A stretch of 11,548 nt of DNA from Verrucomicrobiota bacterium (GTDB lineage Bacteria; Verrucomicrobiota; Verrucomicrobiia; Chthoniobacterales; UBA10450). Location: contig QHQU01000080.1 in the NCBI GenBank assembly GCA_003219925.1, positions 1 to 11,548 on the forward strand. Reading direction: 5' to 3'. A model generated the notes under the pieces. That model had not been told where the DNA came from. It saw only the letters and a list, made by a program, of their open reading frames with translations, and ran no database searches. Numbering within the stretch: the stretch's first letter is position 1; each line of letters begins with the position of its first letter. This document shows, one piece after another, positions 1 to 7,209 of the stretch. The position numbers were made by a program, and so were the translations under genes.

Positions 1-2
1 AT

Positions 3-908
3 CATCGGCGGGCCGGCGGCGATCACGCGGAAATCGATTGCCTGCGAAAATTAGATGATCCGATCCCGGCCGAGGCGGTCCTTTACGTAACGCTCGAGCC
101 CTGCTCGACCCGTGGACGAACTGCGCCCTGTGCAAACTATATCATCCAACGCGGAGTCCGGCGGGTAGTCATCGGTGCGGTCGATCCGAATCCGAAACAT
201 CGCGGCCGCGCGATTGGACTTCTCCACGCGGCTGGAGTCGATGTTCGCACTAGCGTTTTAGAAGACGAATGTACGCGGCTGAACGAAGCGTTTAACAAAT
301 GGATTGTCACCGGCGAACCATTTGTAATTGCGAAATGTGGGATGAGTCTGGATGGTTACCTGACTCGCCCGCCAGGCGAAACGCGCTGGCTCACTTCGGA
401 ATCCTCGCGCACTCACGCGCACCAGCTTCGCGGCTTCGTCGACGCCATTCTTGTCGGCGCCGAAACCATCCGGCGAGATAATCCTCGTCTTACCGTGCGC
501 AAAGGGCCGCGGCGCACCCAACCCTGGCGAGTGATTTTGACCAAATCGGGCCGGCTTCCGCAGAACGCCACGATTTTTCGAGATTCGGCGAAAGAGCGCA
601 CGGTGGTTTATCGTAACCGAACGCTGCGAGCGGTCTTGCGAGATCTCGGCCGGCGCGAGATTACCAGCGTTTTGATTGAAGGTGGTGGCGACGTCCTGAG
701 TCAGGCTCTCGATCAAAGATTAATCGACAAAGTACAAATTTATATCGCTCCGCTTTTCACTGGCGGAGGCGTGTTGGCGTTTGGGGGAAAAGGTGCCGCG
801 TCGACGCAACAATCGCTACGGCTGGAGTCGCCGCGCTACGAACGAATTGGTCAGGATATTTGCATCACCAGCTATCCGAAAAAAGCGACGGACGTTACCG
901 CAAAATAA
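3..908 (+). CDS. ribD: Bifunctional riboflavin biosynthesis protein RibD (deaminase/reductase), 5' end missing
   Basis: RibD makes 5-amino-6-ribitylamino-uracil phosphate in the cytoplasm: an N-terminal zinc deaminase removes ammonia from the pyrimidine ring precursor and a C-terminal NADPH reductase opens the ribose. The frame is open from base 3, giving 301 visible residues; full proteins have about 360, so roughly 50-55 residues lie outside the window. The zinc-site His-Ala-Glu is at bases 24-32, and the two zinc cysteines are at 102-104 and 129-131 in EPCSTRGRTAPC. The family usually has PCSHxGRTPPC, so His is Thr and the second-last Pro is Ala here. The reductase half begins near 330 with AKCGMSLDG, followed by VGAETIRRDNPRLTVR and the LIEGGGDVLSQAL substrate/NADPH motif. 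It ends in TAA, 54 bp before a small secreted-protein gene. No other rib gene is adjacent in view. Identity is secure; activity of the deaminase half is inferred. Confidence 0.95.
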   Translation, partial: HRRAGGDHAEIDCLRKLDDPIPAEAVLYVTLEPCSTRGRTAPCANYIIQRGVRRVVIGAVDPNPKHRGRAIGLLHAAGVDVRTSVLEDECTRLNEAFNKWIVTGEPFVIAKCGMSLDGYLTRPPGETRWLTSESSRTHAHQLRGFVDAILVGAETIRRDNPRLTVRKGPRRTQPWRVILTKSGRLPQNATIFRDSAKERTVVYRNRTLRAVLRDLGRREITSVLIEGGGDVLSQALDQRLIDKVQIYIAPLFTGGGVLAFGGKGAASTQQSLRLESPRYERIGQDICITSYPKKATDVTAK

Positions 909-948
909 TCCGCAAAACTTTGCCGCCGATTTTTGGTTAAATCATAAG

Positions 949-958
949 AAGGAGGTGA
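949..958 (+). promoter_or_regulatory. Near-ideal Shine-Dalgarno sequence for the small secreted protein
   Basis: AAGGAGGTGA matches the anti-SD end of 16S rRNA over ten bases. The GGAGG core ends 7 nt before the ATG at 963. It is the strongest ribosome binding site in the window and fixes the start of the downstream gene. It implies efficient translation whenever the message is made. Confidence 0.85.
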
Positions 959-962
959 AGGA

Positions 963-1223
963 ATGAAGAAGTTCATGATGATCGCGCTGGTTGCGACTGG
1001 GTTCATCGTGATGGCGACACCCGAATCGAACGCGGGCGTTTCAATCGGCATAGGGTTGGGATTGCCGGTCGGTTTTTGCGGATACCCGGCCTATTACCCG
1101 TATGGTTACTATCCGTACGGCGCCGCTTATTATCCGCCTGTTATCTATTACAGCAGCGTCTACGGGCCTTACTATTGGTGGCACGGCCGTAGGATTTTTG
1201 TTCGGCACCGCCACTTCCGCTAA
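963..1223 (+). CDS. Small secreted Tyr/Gly/Pro-rich protein of unknown function
   Basis: This 86-residue protein has a clear Sec signal peptide: Lys at 2-3, a hydrophobic core at about 4-18, and a likely signal peptidase I site after SNA (about residue 24). The mature part of about 60 residues opens with a Gly-rich GVSIGIGLGLPVGFCGY stretch. It then has PYGYYPYGAAYYPP-type low-complexity repeats and ends in a basic, aromatic tail (HGRRIFVRHRHFR). One Cys remains in the mature form. No catalytic motif is visible. Small YYPYG-rich exported proteins are common in soil Verrucomicrobiota and related bacteria and are uncharacterised; a structural or envelope role is a guess. It starts at ATG 963, fixed by the excellent SD, 54 bp after ribD on the same strand. 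It could be read through from ribD or have its own promoter in the AT-richer gap. Signal peptide, composition and SD make it a convincing gene. Confidence 0.8.
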   Translation: MKKFMMIALVATGFIVMATPESNAGVSIGIGLGLPVGFCGYPAYYPYGYYPYGAAYYPPVIYYSSVYGPYYWWHGRRIFVRHRHFR

Positions 1224-1431
1224 AGTCGTTTCGCGGGCGTCGGTCCGATCCCAAGCTCGCTCTGGCTACCCAAATGCTTTTTGCGTCAGAGATCTCGCCA
1301 CGCAAGCAACACAGGTCTGAGACTAGCGCAGCGCACACACTTTCAAACCTGTGCTCCGTCGCGGTCTCCTGCCATTACTCGCGGTAAACTGCGATCACCC
1401 TATTTGTCGCTATTCGATTCGTAGCCGCGAA

Positions 1432-1773
1432 TTAGAGGAGCGACGTGTCGTCGTCGTCATCGTTGCTCGCCAAAAGATCAAGATCAGCGGCGACCTCGGG
1501 GTCCTGGACTTCCACCGTAATCGAACCGCGGCGAGGCGAAACCTGATGATGTAACACTTGAAAGGTGAACACGGCGATTGCCACGGCAGCAGCAGCTGAA
1601 AATGCCGGGACCAGCCTGCGGAGGTTGAACCAGCCACTAAGACCATCTCTTTCCGGTATTTCGGCGCGCACAGCCCGGACCACGTTCCGCGAGAAAAATG
1701 GAGATGGTGCCGCGCCTTTTGAGCGACCAAGCAAATCCCATAGTTGCGGATCTTCCTCTCGATTCATACCCAT
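1432..1773 (-). CDS. Small single-pass membrane protein, anti-sigma-factor-like architecture
   Basis: This 113-residue protein has a soluble N-terminus (1-50) containing DPQLWDLLGR and PFFSRNVVRAVRAEI. One hydrophobic segment follows at about 53-74 (RRLVPAFSAAAAVAIAVFTFQVL). The acidic C-terminal tail ends in a run of five Asp (105-109) before TSLL. The helix-TM-tail layout resembles the small membrane anti-sigma-like proteins encoded after ECF sigma genes in Verrucomicrobiota, but there is no HxxxCxxC zinc motif and no ECF sigma gene here. It lies 126 bp downstream of rpoD on the same strand, so its placement after a sigma gene is suggestive only. A palindrome (1832-1849) in that gap may separate the two. 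The start is ATG 1773, or ATG 1767 two codons later; neither has a strong SD. Function unknown; the reading frame is credible from its TM segment and amphipathic organisation. Confidence 0.7.
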   Translation of the reverse strand: MGMNREEDPQLWDLLGRSKGAAPSPFFSRNVVRAVRAEIPERDGLSGWFNLRRLVPAFSAAAAVAIAVFTFQVLHHQVSPRRGSITVEVQDPEVAADLDLLASNDDDDDTSLL

Positions 1774-1831
1774 TAATTGAACCGAGAAATTTAACCAAAG
1801 TTTCGGAGACTAGTCACTCAAAAATATAATC

Positions 1832-1849
1832 CACACTTACTTAAGTGTG
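1832..1849. promoter_or_regulatory. 18-bp palindrome between rpoD and the small membrane-protein gene (operator or weak terminator)
   Basis: CACACTTA-CT-TAAGTGTG has perfect 8-bp arms with a 2-base spacer. It lies 50 bp past the rpoD stop and about 58 bp before the start of the next minus-strand gene. Read on the minus strand it is followed by an AT-rich run (GATTATATTTTTG). It could therefore be a terminator-like hairpin, although the stem is AT-rich and the loop very short, or a dimeric-regulator operator beside a -10-like TATATT. The sequence does not decide between these. Confidence 0.45.
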
Positions 1850-1899
1850 ACAGCCCTGCCTTTGCGGGAAACCGGGTCCTCCGAGACGTGCGCTGGTCC

Positions 1900-3711
1900 C
1901 TAGACCTCGGCAGCATCCAGGAAACCTTCCAGCTGTCGGATGCGAGTGGGATGCCGCATTTTACGCAACGCCTTGGCCTCGATTTGTCGTATCCGCTCGC
2001 GGGTGACCCTAAACTGCCGACCGACCTCTTCCAAAGTACGACTATATCCATCGACTAATCCAAAGCGCTGCTCCAGCACTTGCCGCTCCCGCTCGGTCAA
2101 CGTTTCAAGCACATCTTTAATTTTTTCCTTCAGCAGCACGATTGCCGTGACGTCGCTCGGATTCTCTGCCCCTTTATCTTCAATGAAGTCGCCGAAATTG
2201 GTTTCCTCGCTCTCACCGACTGGCGATTGCAATGAGATTGGTTGCTGGGCCATTTTTAAGACCGCGCGAACGCGATCGACCGGTAGCAGAATTTCTTCCG
2301 CCACTTCTTCCGGAGTCGGCTCGCGTCCATATTCCTGCACCAACTGTTTTTGCACTCGCATCAGCTTGTTAATCGTCTCGATCATGTGCACCGGAATGCG
2401 AATGGTGCGCGCCTGATCGGCGATGGAACGGGTGATAGCCTGCCGGATCCACCAGGTCGCGTAAGTGGAAAATTTGTAGCCGCGGCGATACTCGAATTTC
2501 TCCACCGCTTTCATTAGTCCCATATTCCCTTCCTGGATCAGATCGAGGAAGGAAAGGCCGCGGTTGGTGTATTTCTTGGCAATGGAAATGACGAGTCGCA
2601 GGTTTGCTTCCACCATTTCGGTTTTCGCGCGCAACGCTTTGCGCAACCACGTTTTCAGCTCCTGATAATGCTCGAGATATTCTTCCGTGGAGAGCCAGGC
2701 CGCGCACTCCAACTCTTCCAACTTCGGTAGCTGTCGTCGGCGGGTGTGATTGTTTTTCAGCCGCTCAGACTTCAACGCCGTCAAAAGCGCGAAGTGTTGA
2801 TCTGCCAGATGGACGAATTCTTCCGTCACCTTTTGTTTGAAATAGAATCGCGGATAAAGCCGTTGCAGGGTATTGACCGAACGCTGGAATGTTTTCGTCC
2901 GCGCCTTGGCGGTGCGCGGAGACGCTTCGCGCATCTGAGCGTACTGGGCCGTGGTTGTTTCGCCGAGTTTCTCCACCTTCTGGCAAAGACGCGGCAGCAA
3001 TTTCATGTAGCGCTCTCGACTCTCAATTTTCTTGTCGAGAATTACGCGGTCGAATCGTTCGTGTCCTTCGGCCAGTTTTTGCGCCAAATCGAGATGCGCT
3101 TTGGCCGTAAACCCAAAACGGTTGATGTACTGCTGAACGAGATGCTCGGCTTCCTCGATTCGCTTTGAAATTTGCACTTCCTGCTCGCGGGTCAGCAGAG
3201 GAACCTGCCCCATCTGCTTGAGATACATCCGCACCGGATCATCCAGAATCTCAAAGCGAGTCTCGGGCTTCTCCTCTTCCTCTTCTTCTTCGGTTTCCTT
3301 TTTGCCTTCTTTGTAACGATCGACTTCTGATGCTTCGATGATGTCGATCTCCATCTTCCGGAGCTGCGTCAGGATCGCATCCAATTCATCTGCGTCGGTC
3401 ACCCCTTCGGGCAAGACGTCATTAAGATCGTCAAAGGTGACGTAGCCCTGTTCCTTTGCCAGCTTGGCCAGCTCGCGGACGCGGCCTTGCAAATCGTCCG
3501 GCGCGAGCGCCACGCGATTGCTTTCATGCGACTGATGCGGAATCAAAACTTTGTGTGACACCGCACCTTCAGTTTTTCGCGGGCGTCCTCGCTTTCTCGC
3601 CACCACAGGCGCCACAGTTTTGGTCTTTACCTTCCGCTGCGGCGGTGCGTCCCGGGAATTACCATTGGAGTGTGGCCGCCCCCGCATGATACGTTTTAAT
3701 TTCTTGGCCAC
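1900..3711 (-). CDS. rpoD: RNA polymerase primary sigma factor (sigma-70, RpoD/SigA)
   Basis: This is the housekeeping sigma factor, 603 residues. Region 1.1 is at about 72-131 and region 1.2 at 156-191 (DPVRMYLKQMGQVPLLTREQE). A non-conserved helical insert follows at 192-362. Region 2 at 363-440 contains NLRLVISIAKKYTNRG, LSFLDLIQEGNMGLMKAVEKF and the -10-reading YKFSTYATWWIRQAITR. Region 3 is at 441-525, and region 4 at 528-600 has the HTH around 558-580 (TLEEVGRQFRVTRERIRQIEAKALRKMRHP). The first 60 residues are basic and carry an AT-hook-like core (RKRGRPRK, 39-46) and a second GRP at 11-13. A run of seven Glu (141-147) precedes region 1.2. The GTG at 3711 is used because it gives the usual lysine-rich N-terminus; ATG 3687 is an alternative, and neither has a clear SD. 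It is 50 bp downstream of dnaG and probably co-transcribed. Identity is certain; the start is not. Confidence 0.97.
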   Translation of the reverse strand: MAKKLKRIMRGRPHSNGNSRDAPPQRKVKTKTVAPVVARKRGRPRKTEGAVSHKVLIPHQSHESNRVALAPDDLQGRVRELAKLAKEQGYVTFDDLNDVLPEGVTDADELDAILTQLRKMEIDIIEASEVDRYKEGKKETEEEEEEEKPETRFEILDDPVRMYLKQMGQVPLLTREQEVQISKRIEEAEHLVQQYINRFGFTAKAHLDLAQKLAEGHERFDRVILDKKIESRERYMKLLPRLCQKVEKLGETTTAQYAQMREASPRTAKARTKTFQRSVNTLQRLYPRFYFKQKVTEEFVHLADQHFALLTALKSERLKNNHTRRRQLPKLEELECAAWLSTEEYLEHYQELKTWLRKALRAKTEMVEANLRLVISIAKKYTNRGLSFLDLIQEGNMGLMKAVEKFEYRRGYKFSTYATWWIRQAITRSIADQARTIRIPVHMIETINKLMRVQKQLVQEYGREPTPEEVAEEILLPVDRVRAVLKMAQQPISLQSPVGESEETNFGDFIEDKGAENPSDVTAIVLLKEKIKDVLETLTERERQVLEQRFGLVDGYSRTLEEVGRQFRVTRERIRQIEAKALRKMRHPTRIRQLEGFLDAAEV

Positions 3712-3761
3712 GGGAAAAACGTCAGGATCTCGCGACCGCTTTTGCTGGAATATCGGAAATT

Positions 3762-5561
3762 TTAGGGCGGTTGCGCACGGGCGGGCGAAAACCGAGGAAC
3801 GTCGCGGAGTTGGCCCCGGAGGTCAAGAACTTGTTTCTGAAGTTGCATAATTTCGCCGGTAGTCAGATTCGGGAGCCGTAACCGGCTTTCCGCAGCTTCC
3901 AGTTCGCGCCGCAAAATCGCCTGCCTAAGACCATTCCACCACTCGCGGGCGACGGTGGCAGGATTGGCCGGCATTTTTTGCAGGAGCCAGCCAGAGACGA
4001 GCGATTCCTCCGCCGGTGACAGAGTCGTCTGAAACAAATTCAACGAGGCCGAATCGGCCGGACGAAGATCGGACTGGAGGATTTTTGTCAGCAAGTCCGA
4101 GCCGGGAACGCTCGCCAGAACTTCGCGCCAGTTTTGTTCGAGCAAGAACGCACGCGCCTCTTCATCGCGCAGTGCGAGCAGACAAAGCATCGCAACGTTG
4201 TGCGATGGAGCAGCGATGGGCGTCGCAACCTTCGCGTCGCCCTGTCGAAAGGGCTGGCCAGGTTTAACCAGCGTCTCAAAATCAGCAACGCGCATGGCAA
4301 GACGGGCGGAAATTTTGTTCATCACTTCACCACGCATCACCGGGTCGCGCACAAAGGTGACGCTGGCAGCCAGTTCACGCGCGACCTGCATTTTGGCGCC
4401 GAGTGAATTCAAATCGGTCGTGGCCGCTTTTTTCTCGATCCAATAGTCAAAAAAATCCGGCGCCGACGCGACTAGCTCTTCGAATTTTTGCCGGCCTGAT
4501 TTTCGTACCAGGGAATCCGGATCTTCCTGGCCGGGCATCTCCGCCACTCGCACCACCAAATCATTTTGGAGCAAGGCTTCAAGCGAACGCTCGGCCGCGT
4601 TTTGACCAGCGGTATCGGAATCGAAACAGAGAACTACTTCCCGAACAAAGCGTTTCAGCACATGTGCCTGGTTTTCCGTGAACGCCGTTCCTTGTGGCGC
4701 GACTACATTTTGGATTCCCGCCTCAAAGAGCGTGATTGAATCGAGCTGTCCTTCGCAAACGATGGCGCAATCGGCTTCGATCAACGCTCGTTTCGTTTTA
4801 TGGAGTCCGAAAAGGACCCGACCTTTTCGAAAGAGCGGCGTTTCCGGCGAATTAATGTATTTAGCCGCCGTCGCCTCAGTGGCGAGAACGCGCCCAGAAA
4901 AAGCGATGACTTCGCCGACGTCGTTGCAAATTGGAAACATCAGCCGGCCGCGAAAGCGATCGTAGGATTCGCCATCACCGCGTTCTTCGTCACGCAGTTT
5001 CACCAACCCGCTCGAGAGCAGTTCCCTTCGGCGATAGCCTTCCTTGCTCGCCCATTGGCAAAACGCATCCCAACTTTCCGGCGCGTAACCCAGCTTCCAT
5101 GATTTCGCTACTTCCCGGCTTATCCCGCGTGTTTTCAAATAATCGCGCGCGGGCGCGCCCAGGTCGCGCTTGAGCAGGTTTTCATGAAACCATTCCGCCG
5201 CTTCCGAGTGCAGTCGCAATAACAAACGCCGCGCTTCATGCTGCTGCGCTTCATCTTCGCTGCGGCGTTCTTCCACAATTGCGATCCCCACCCGCGCCGC
5301 CAGCTTGTGCACAGCTACCGGAAAATCGACATGCTCGTAATCCATCACGAAGCGAAAAACGCTGCCCCCTGCGCCACACCCGAAACAGTGAAAGGTCTGG
5401 CGCTGCGGACTGACCGTGAAAGAGGGCGTCTTTTCCTGATGAAAGGGACAAAGCGCCTTAAAACTTGCGCCTGCTCGCTTCAGCGGAAAATAAGTTCCGA
5501 TCACTTCCACGATGTCGTTCGCGGCTGCGACTTGCTCGATTGTTTCCGACGGGATCGCCAT
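3762..5561 (-). CDS. dnaG: DNA primase DnaG
   Basis: DnaG synthesises RNA primers at the replication fork and is recruited by the DnaB helicase. The protein has 599 residues, normal for the family. The N-terminal CHC2-type zinc ribbon shows C38, H41, C59 and C62 (CPFH and CFGC). The RNA-polymerase core includes YLKTRGISRE and FRGRLMFPI. The TOPRIM site has E270 and D274 (CEGQLDSI; the common form is EGYMDV) and the metal-binding D314/D316 (LCFDSDTAGQ), then GQEDPDSLVR. The C-terminal 180 or so residues are helical and less conserved, as expected for the DnaB-binding domain. The start is ATG 5561 with only a weak GAGAG upstream. The gene is divergent from nfeD across 42 bp, so the two promoters must overlap. 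rpoD follows after 50 bp, giving the dnaG-rpoD order of the macromolecular-synthesis operon. rpsU is absent. Confidence 0.97.
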   Translation of the reverse strand: MAIPSETIEQVAAANDIVEVIGTYFPLKRAGASFKALCPFHQEKTPSFTVSPQRQTFHCFGCGAGGSVFRFVMDYEHVDFPVAVHKLAARVGIAIVEERRSEDEAQQHEARRLLLRLHSEAAEWFHENLLKRDLGAPARDYLKTRGISREVAKSWKLGYAPESWDAFCQWASKEGYRRRELLSSGLVKLRDEERGDGESYDRFRGRLMFPICNDVGEVIAFSGRVLATEATAAKYINSPETPLFRKGRVLFGLHKTKRALIEADCAIVCEGQLDSITLFEAGIQNVVAPQGTAFTENQAHVLKRFVREVVLCFDSDTAGQNAAERSLEALLQNDLVVRVAEMPGQEDPDSLVRKSGRQKFEELVASAPDFFDYWIEKKAATTDLNSLGAKMQVARELAASVTFVRDPVMRGEVMNKISARLAMRVADFETLVKPGQPFRQGDAKVATPIAAPSHNVAMLCLLALRDEEARAFLLEQNWREVLASVPGSDLLTKILQSDLRPADSASLNLFQTTLSPAEESLVSGWLLQKMPANPATVAREWWNGLRQAILRRELEAAESRLRLPNLTTGEIMQLQKQVLDLRGQLRDVPRFSPARAQPP

Positions 5562-5603
5562 TTTTCTCTCGTTCCAGCCTGCTTACCGTGGCAAACTTAG
5601 CGC

Positions 5604-7022
5604 GTGAGCAGCGGCTTCCAAATTTTCCGCAAAATCGCGCCGGTGTTGTTGTGCATCGCCAGTTTTGGGCCGGCGGCCCAGGGGCGCGAAGTCGTTCGTA
5701 AAGGCGACACTGTCATCATCCCGCTGCGAGGTGAGGTTTCGCCAGCGCTATATCTTTTTCTGCGACGCGGAATCAAGGCGGCGGAATCCGCCGAAGCAAG
5801 CGCGATCGTGATCGAAATGAACACCTACGGGGGGCGTCTCGATTCCGCCGAGGAAATTACCAGCGCGCTCAATCGCGTTACCATTCCCACCTACACCTTT
5901 ATCGATTCGAACGCCGGATCGGCCGGTGCGCTCATCGCCCTTGCCACCAAACATATTTATATGGCGCCGGTCAGCGCGATCGGCGCCGCTGCGCCTGTTC
6001 TCTCCACCGGACAGGACTTGCCCGAAACGGAACGCGACAAAACTGTTTCCTATTTTTCCGCGCTCGTCCGCAGCATGGCCAGTCGCAACGGACACAATCC
6101 CGATCTCGGCGAGGCGTTCATGAACAAGGAAAAGGAAGTGAAAATTGGCGACCGCGTCGTACACGCGAAAGGTTCGCTCCTGACCTTGAACGCGCAGGAA
6201 GCCACCGAGATGATTAACGGCCATCCGTTGCTCGCCGATGGGATCGCGCAGTCCATCGATGATCTGGCGAAAAAAGCGAAGCTCGGCGGCCAGCTCGTCC
6301 GGTTACAGCCGACCGGTTTTGAGCAATTCGCTTTTTGGATCACGGCGTTGGCGCCGTTGCTCCTACTGCTCGGAATTGTTTGCGCCTATCTCGAATTTAA
6401 AATTCCGGGCGCGACGTTGCCCGGCGTCGTGGCGGGAATTTGTTTCGTTCTCTTTTTCCTCGGTCATTATCTGGCCGGTCTGGCAGGTTGGGAAGCAGCG
6501 GTATTTTTTGTGCTCGGCGTTACCCTCGTTCTCATTGAAGTGCTCTTCTTCGCCCACTCCACCATCATCTTTGGCGTGGTCGGCGCTTTCCTCATTCTCG
6601 CCTCCCTCTTCTGGGCAATGGTCGATCGCTACCCCGATCAGCCAATCGTTCCCTCGACCAAGATGTTGCTCGTCCCGATGCTGAATTTGTCGATCGCAAT
6701 CGTCGCTTCGATGATCGTGATCGCGTTGCTGGCGCGTTACCTGCCGCGCACTAGTTTTTATCGCCGGTTCGCCCTAATGGCGGCGAATCCTTCTGGGCCG
6801 TCCTTCAGCGCGCCGCGGGAATTTGTTACCAACCGGCCCATTTCAACGGGAACGCGCGGGTTAGCGATGACGATGTTACGTCCGAGCGGAAAAGGGAAAT
6901 TTGGGGACCAGATCGTCGACGTAATCACCGAGGGTGAATTTATTTCTGCCGAAACGCCGATCATCATTTCTCAAATCGACGGTATGCGGGTGCTAGTCGC
7001 CCGCACTCAGGCGTCTTCCTAA
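5604..7022 (+). CDS. nfeD: NfeD-family membrane-bound serine protease (ClpP class, full-length NfeD1b type)
   Basis: A 472-residue envelope protein. It has a signal peptide (1-27), a periplasmic ClpP-like protease domain (about 30-235), five predicted TM helices (about 244-264, 272-292, 298-317, 320-338, 357-378) and a C-terminal NfeD OB-fold (about 415-468, GTRGLAMTMLRPSGK to IISQIDGMRVLVAR). In the archaeal 1510-N relatives a Ser/Lys dyad cleaves the C-terminus of partner stomatin. The matching residues here look to be Ser106 in SNAGSAGALIALA and Lys146 in ERDKTVSYFSALVRSMA. Long NfeD proteins usually sit next to a stomatin/SPFH gene; none is in view, and the downstream neighbour is an unrelated hydrolase. 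GTG 5604 is the first start after an in-frame TAG (5598-5600) and is needed for the signal peptide; no good SD is seen. The family is sure; substrate and partner are unknown. Confidence 0.92.
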   Translation: MSSGFQIFRKIAPVLLCIASFGPAAQGREVVRKGDTVIIPLRGEVSPALYLFLRRGIKAAESAEASAIVIEMNTYGGRLDSAEEITSALNRVTIPTYTFIDSNAGSAGALIALATKHIYMAPVSAIGAAAPVLSTGQDLPETERDKTVSYFSALVRSMASRNGHNPDLGEAFMNKEKEVKIGDRVVHAKGSLLTLNAQEATEMINGHPLLADGIAQSIDDLAKKAKLGGQLVRLQPTGFEQFAFWITALAPLLLLLGIVCAYLEFKIPGATLPGVVAGICFVLFFLGHYLAGLAGWEAAVFFVLGVTLVLIEVLFFAHSTIIFGVVGAFLILASLFWAMVDRYPDQPIVPSTKMLLVPMLNLSIAIVASMIVIALLARYLPRTSFYRRFALMAANPSGPSFSAPREFVTNRPISTGTRGLAMTMLRPSGKGKFGDQIVDVITEGEFISAETPIIISQIDGMRVLVARTQASS

Positions 7023-7025
7023 CGA

Positions 7026-7051
7026 TAATTAGGTCAACACCGGCCTAATTA
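7026..7051 (+). terminator. Hairpin immediately after nfeD (possible terminator)
   Basis: TAATTAGG and CCTAATTA form perfect 8-bp arms, extendable to 10 pairs with one G-U, around a 6-nt loop, 3 nt after the nfeD stop. No clear T-tract follows, so intrinsic termination is uncertain. It may instead protect the 3' end or be bound as DNA. Confidence 0.4.
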
Positions 7052-7183
7052 ATCTCGACATGTTAAGATGCGACTTCGTTGTTTCTCCCTTCATCGGTCA
7101 AGGAATTTAGACTTGTCCCATTACTGCCCCGTGAGAGCCGAACGCCCAGTCCCGAGGCCCCGGAAACATTGCCATCATTGGCT

Positions 7184-7209
7184 CGCCACGCGAGGTTGCT
7201 CGCGTGGCG
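7184..7209 (+). promoter_or_regulatory. Perfect 11-bp hairpin covering the SD and GTG start of the hydrolase gene
   Basis: CGCCACGCGAG and CTCGCGTGGCG are perfectly complementary with a GTTG loop. The GAGG (7192-7195) that would be the Shine-Dalgarno lies at the end of the left arm, and the proposed GTG start (7204-7206) lies in the right arm. A GC-rich stem this stable would hide both in RNA. If translation starts at ATG 7234 instead, the hairpin is a 5'-leader structure ending 24 nt before it. No T-tract follows, so it is not a standard terminator. Confidence 0.55.

Noticed and set aside
258..716. 152-codon minus-strand open frame opposite ribD
   Set aside because: It is the antisense shadow of a strongly conserved ribD frame and has no recognisable domain or SD.
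1310..1353. CACAGGT...ACCTGTG inverted repeat after the small secreted-protein gene
   Set aside because: The arms are only 7 bp, the loop is about 30 nt and there is no T-tract; chance is sufficient. The rest of 1224-1431 shows nothing else.
3271..3296. Repeated cctcttcctcttcttct tract as a possible microsatellite
   Set aside because: It is the poly-Glu linker of RpoD in coding frame; acidic linkers before region 1.2 are ordinary in sigma factors.
5748..6224. 158-codon minus-strand open frame opposite nfeD
   Set aside because: It is the antisense of the conserved protease domain; the plus-strand frame has all motifs.
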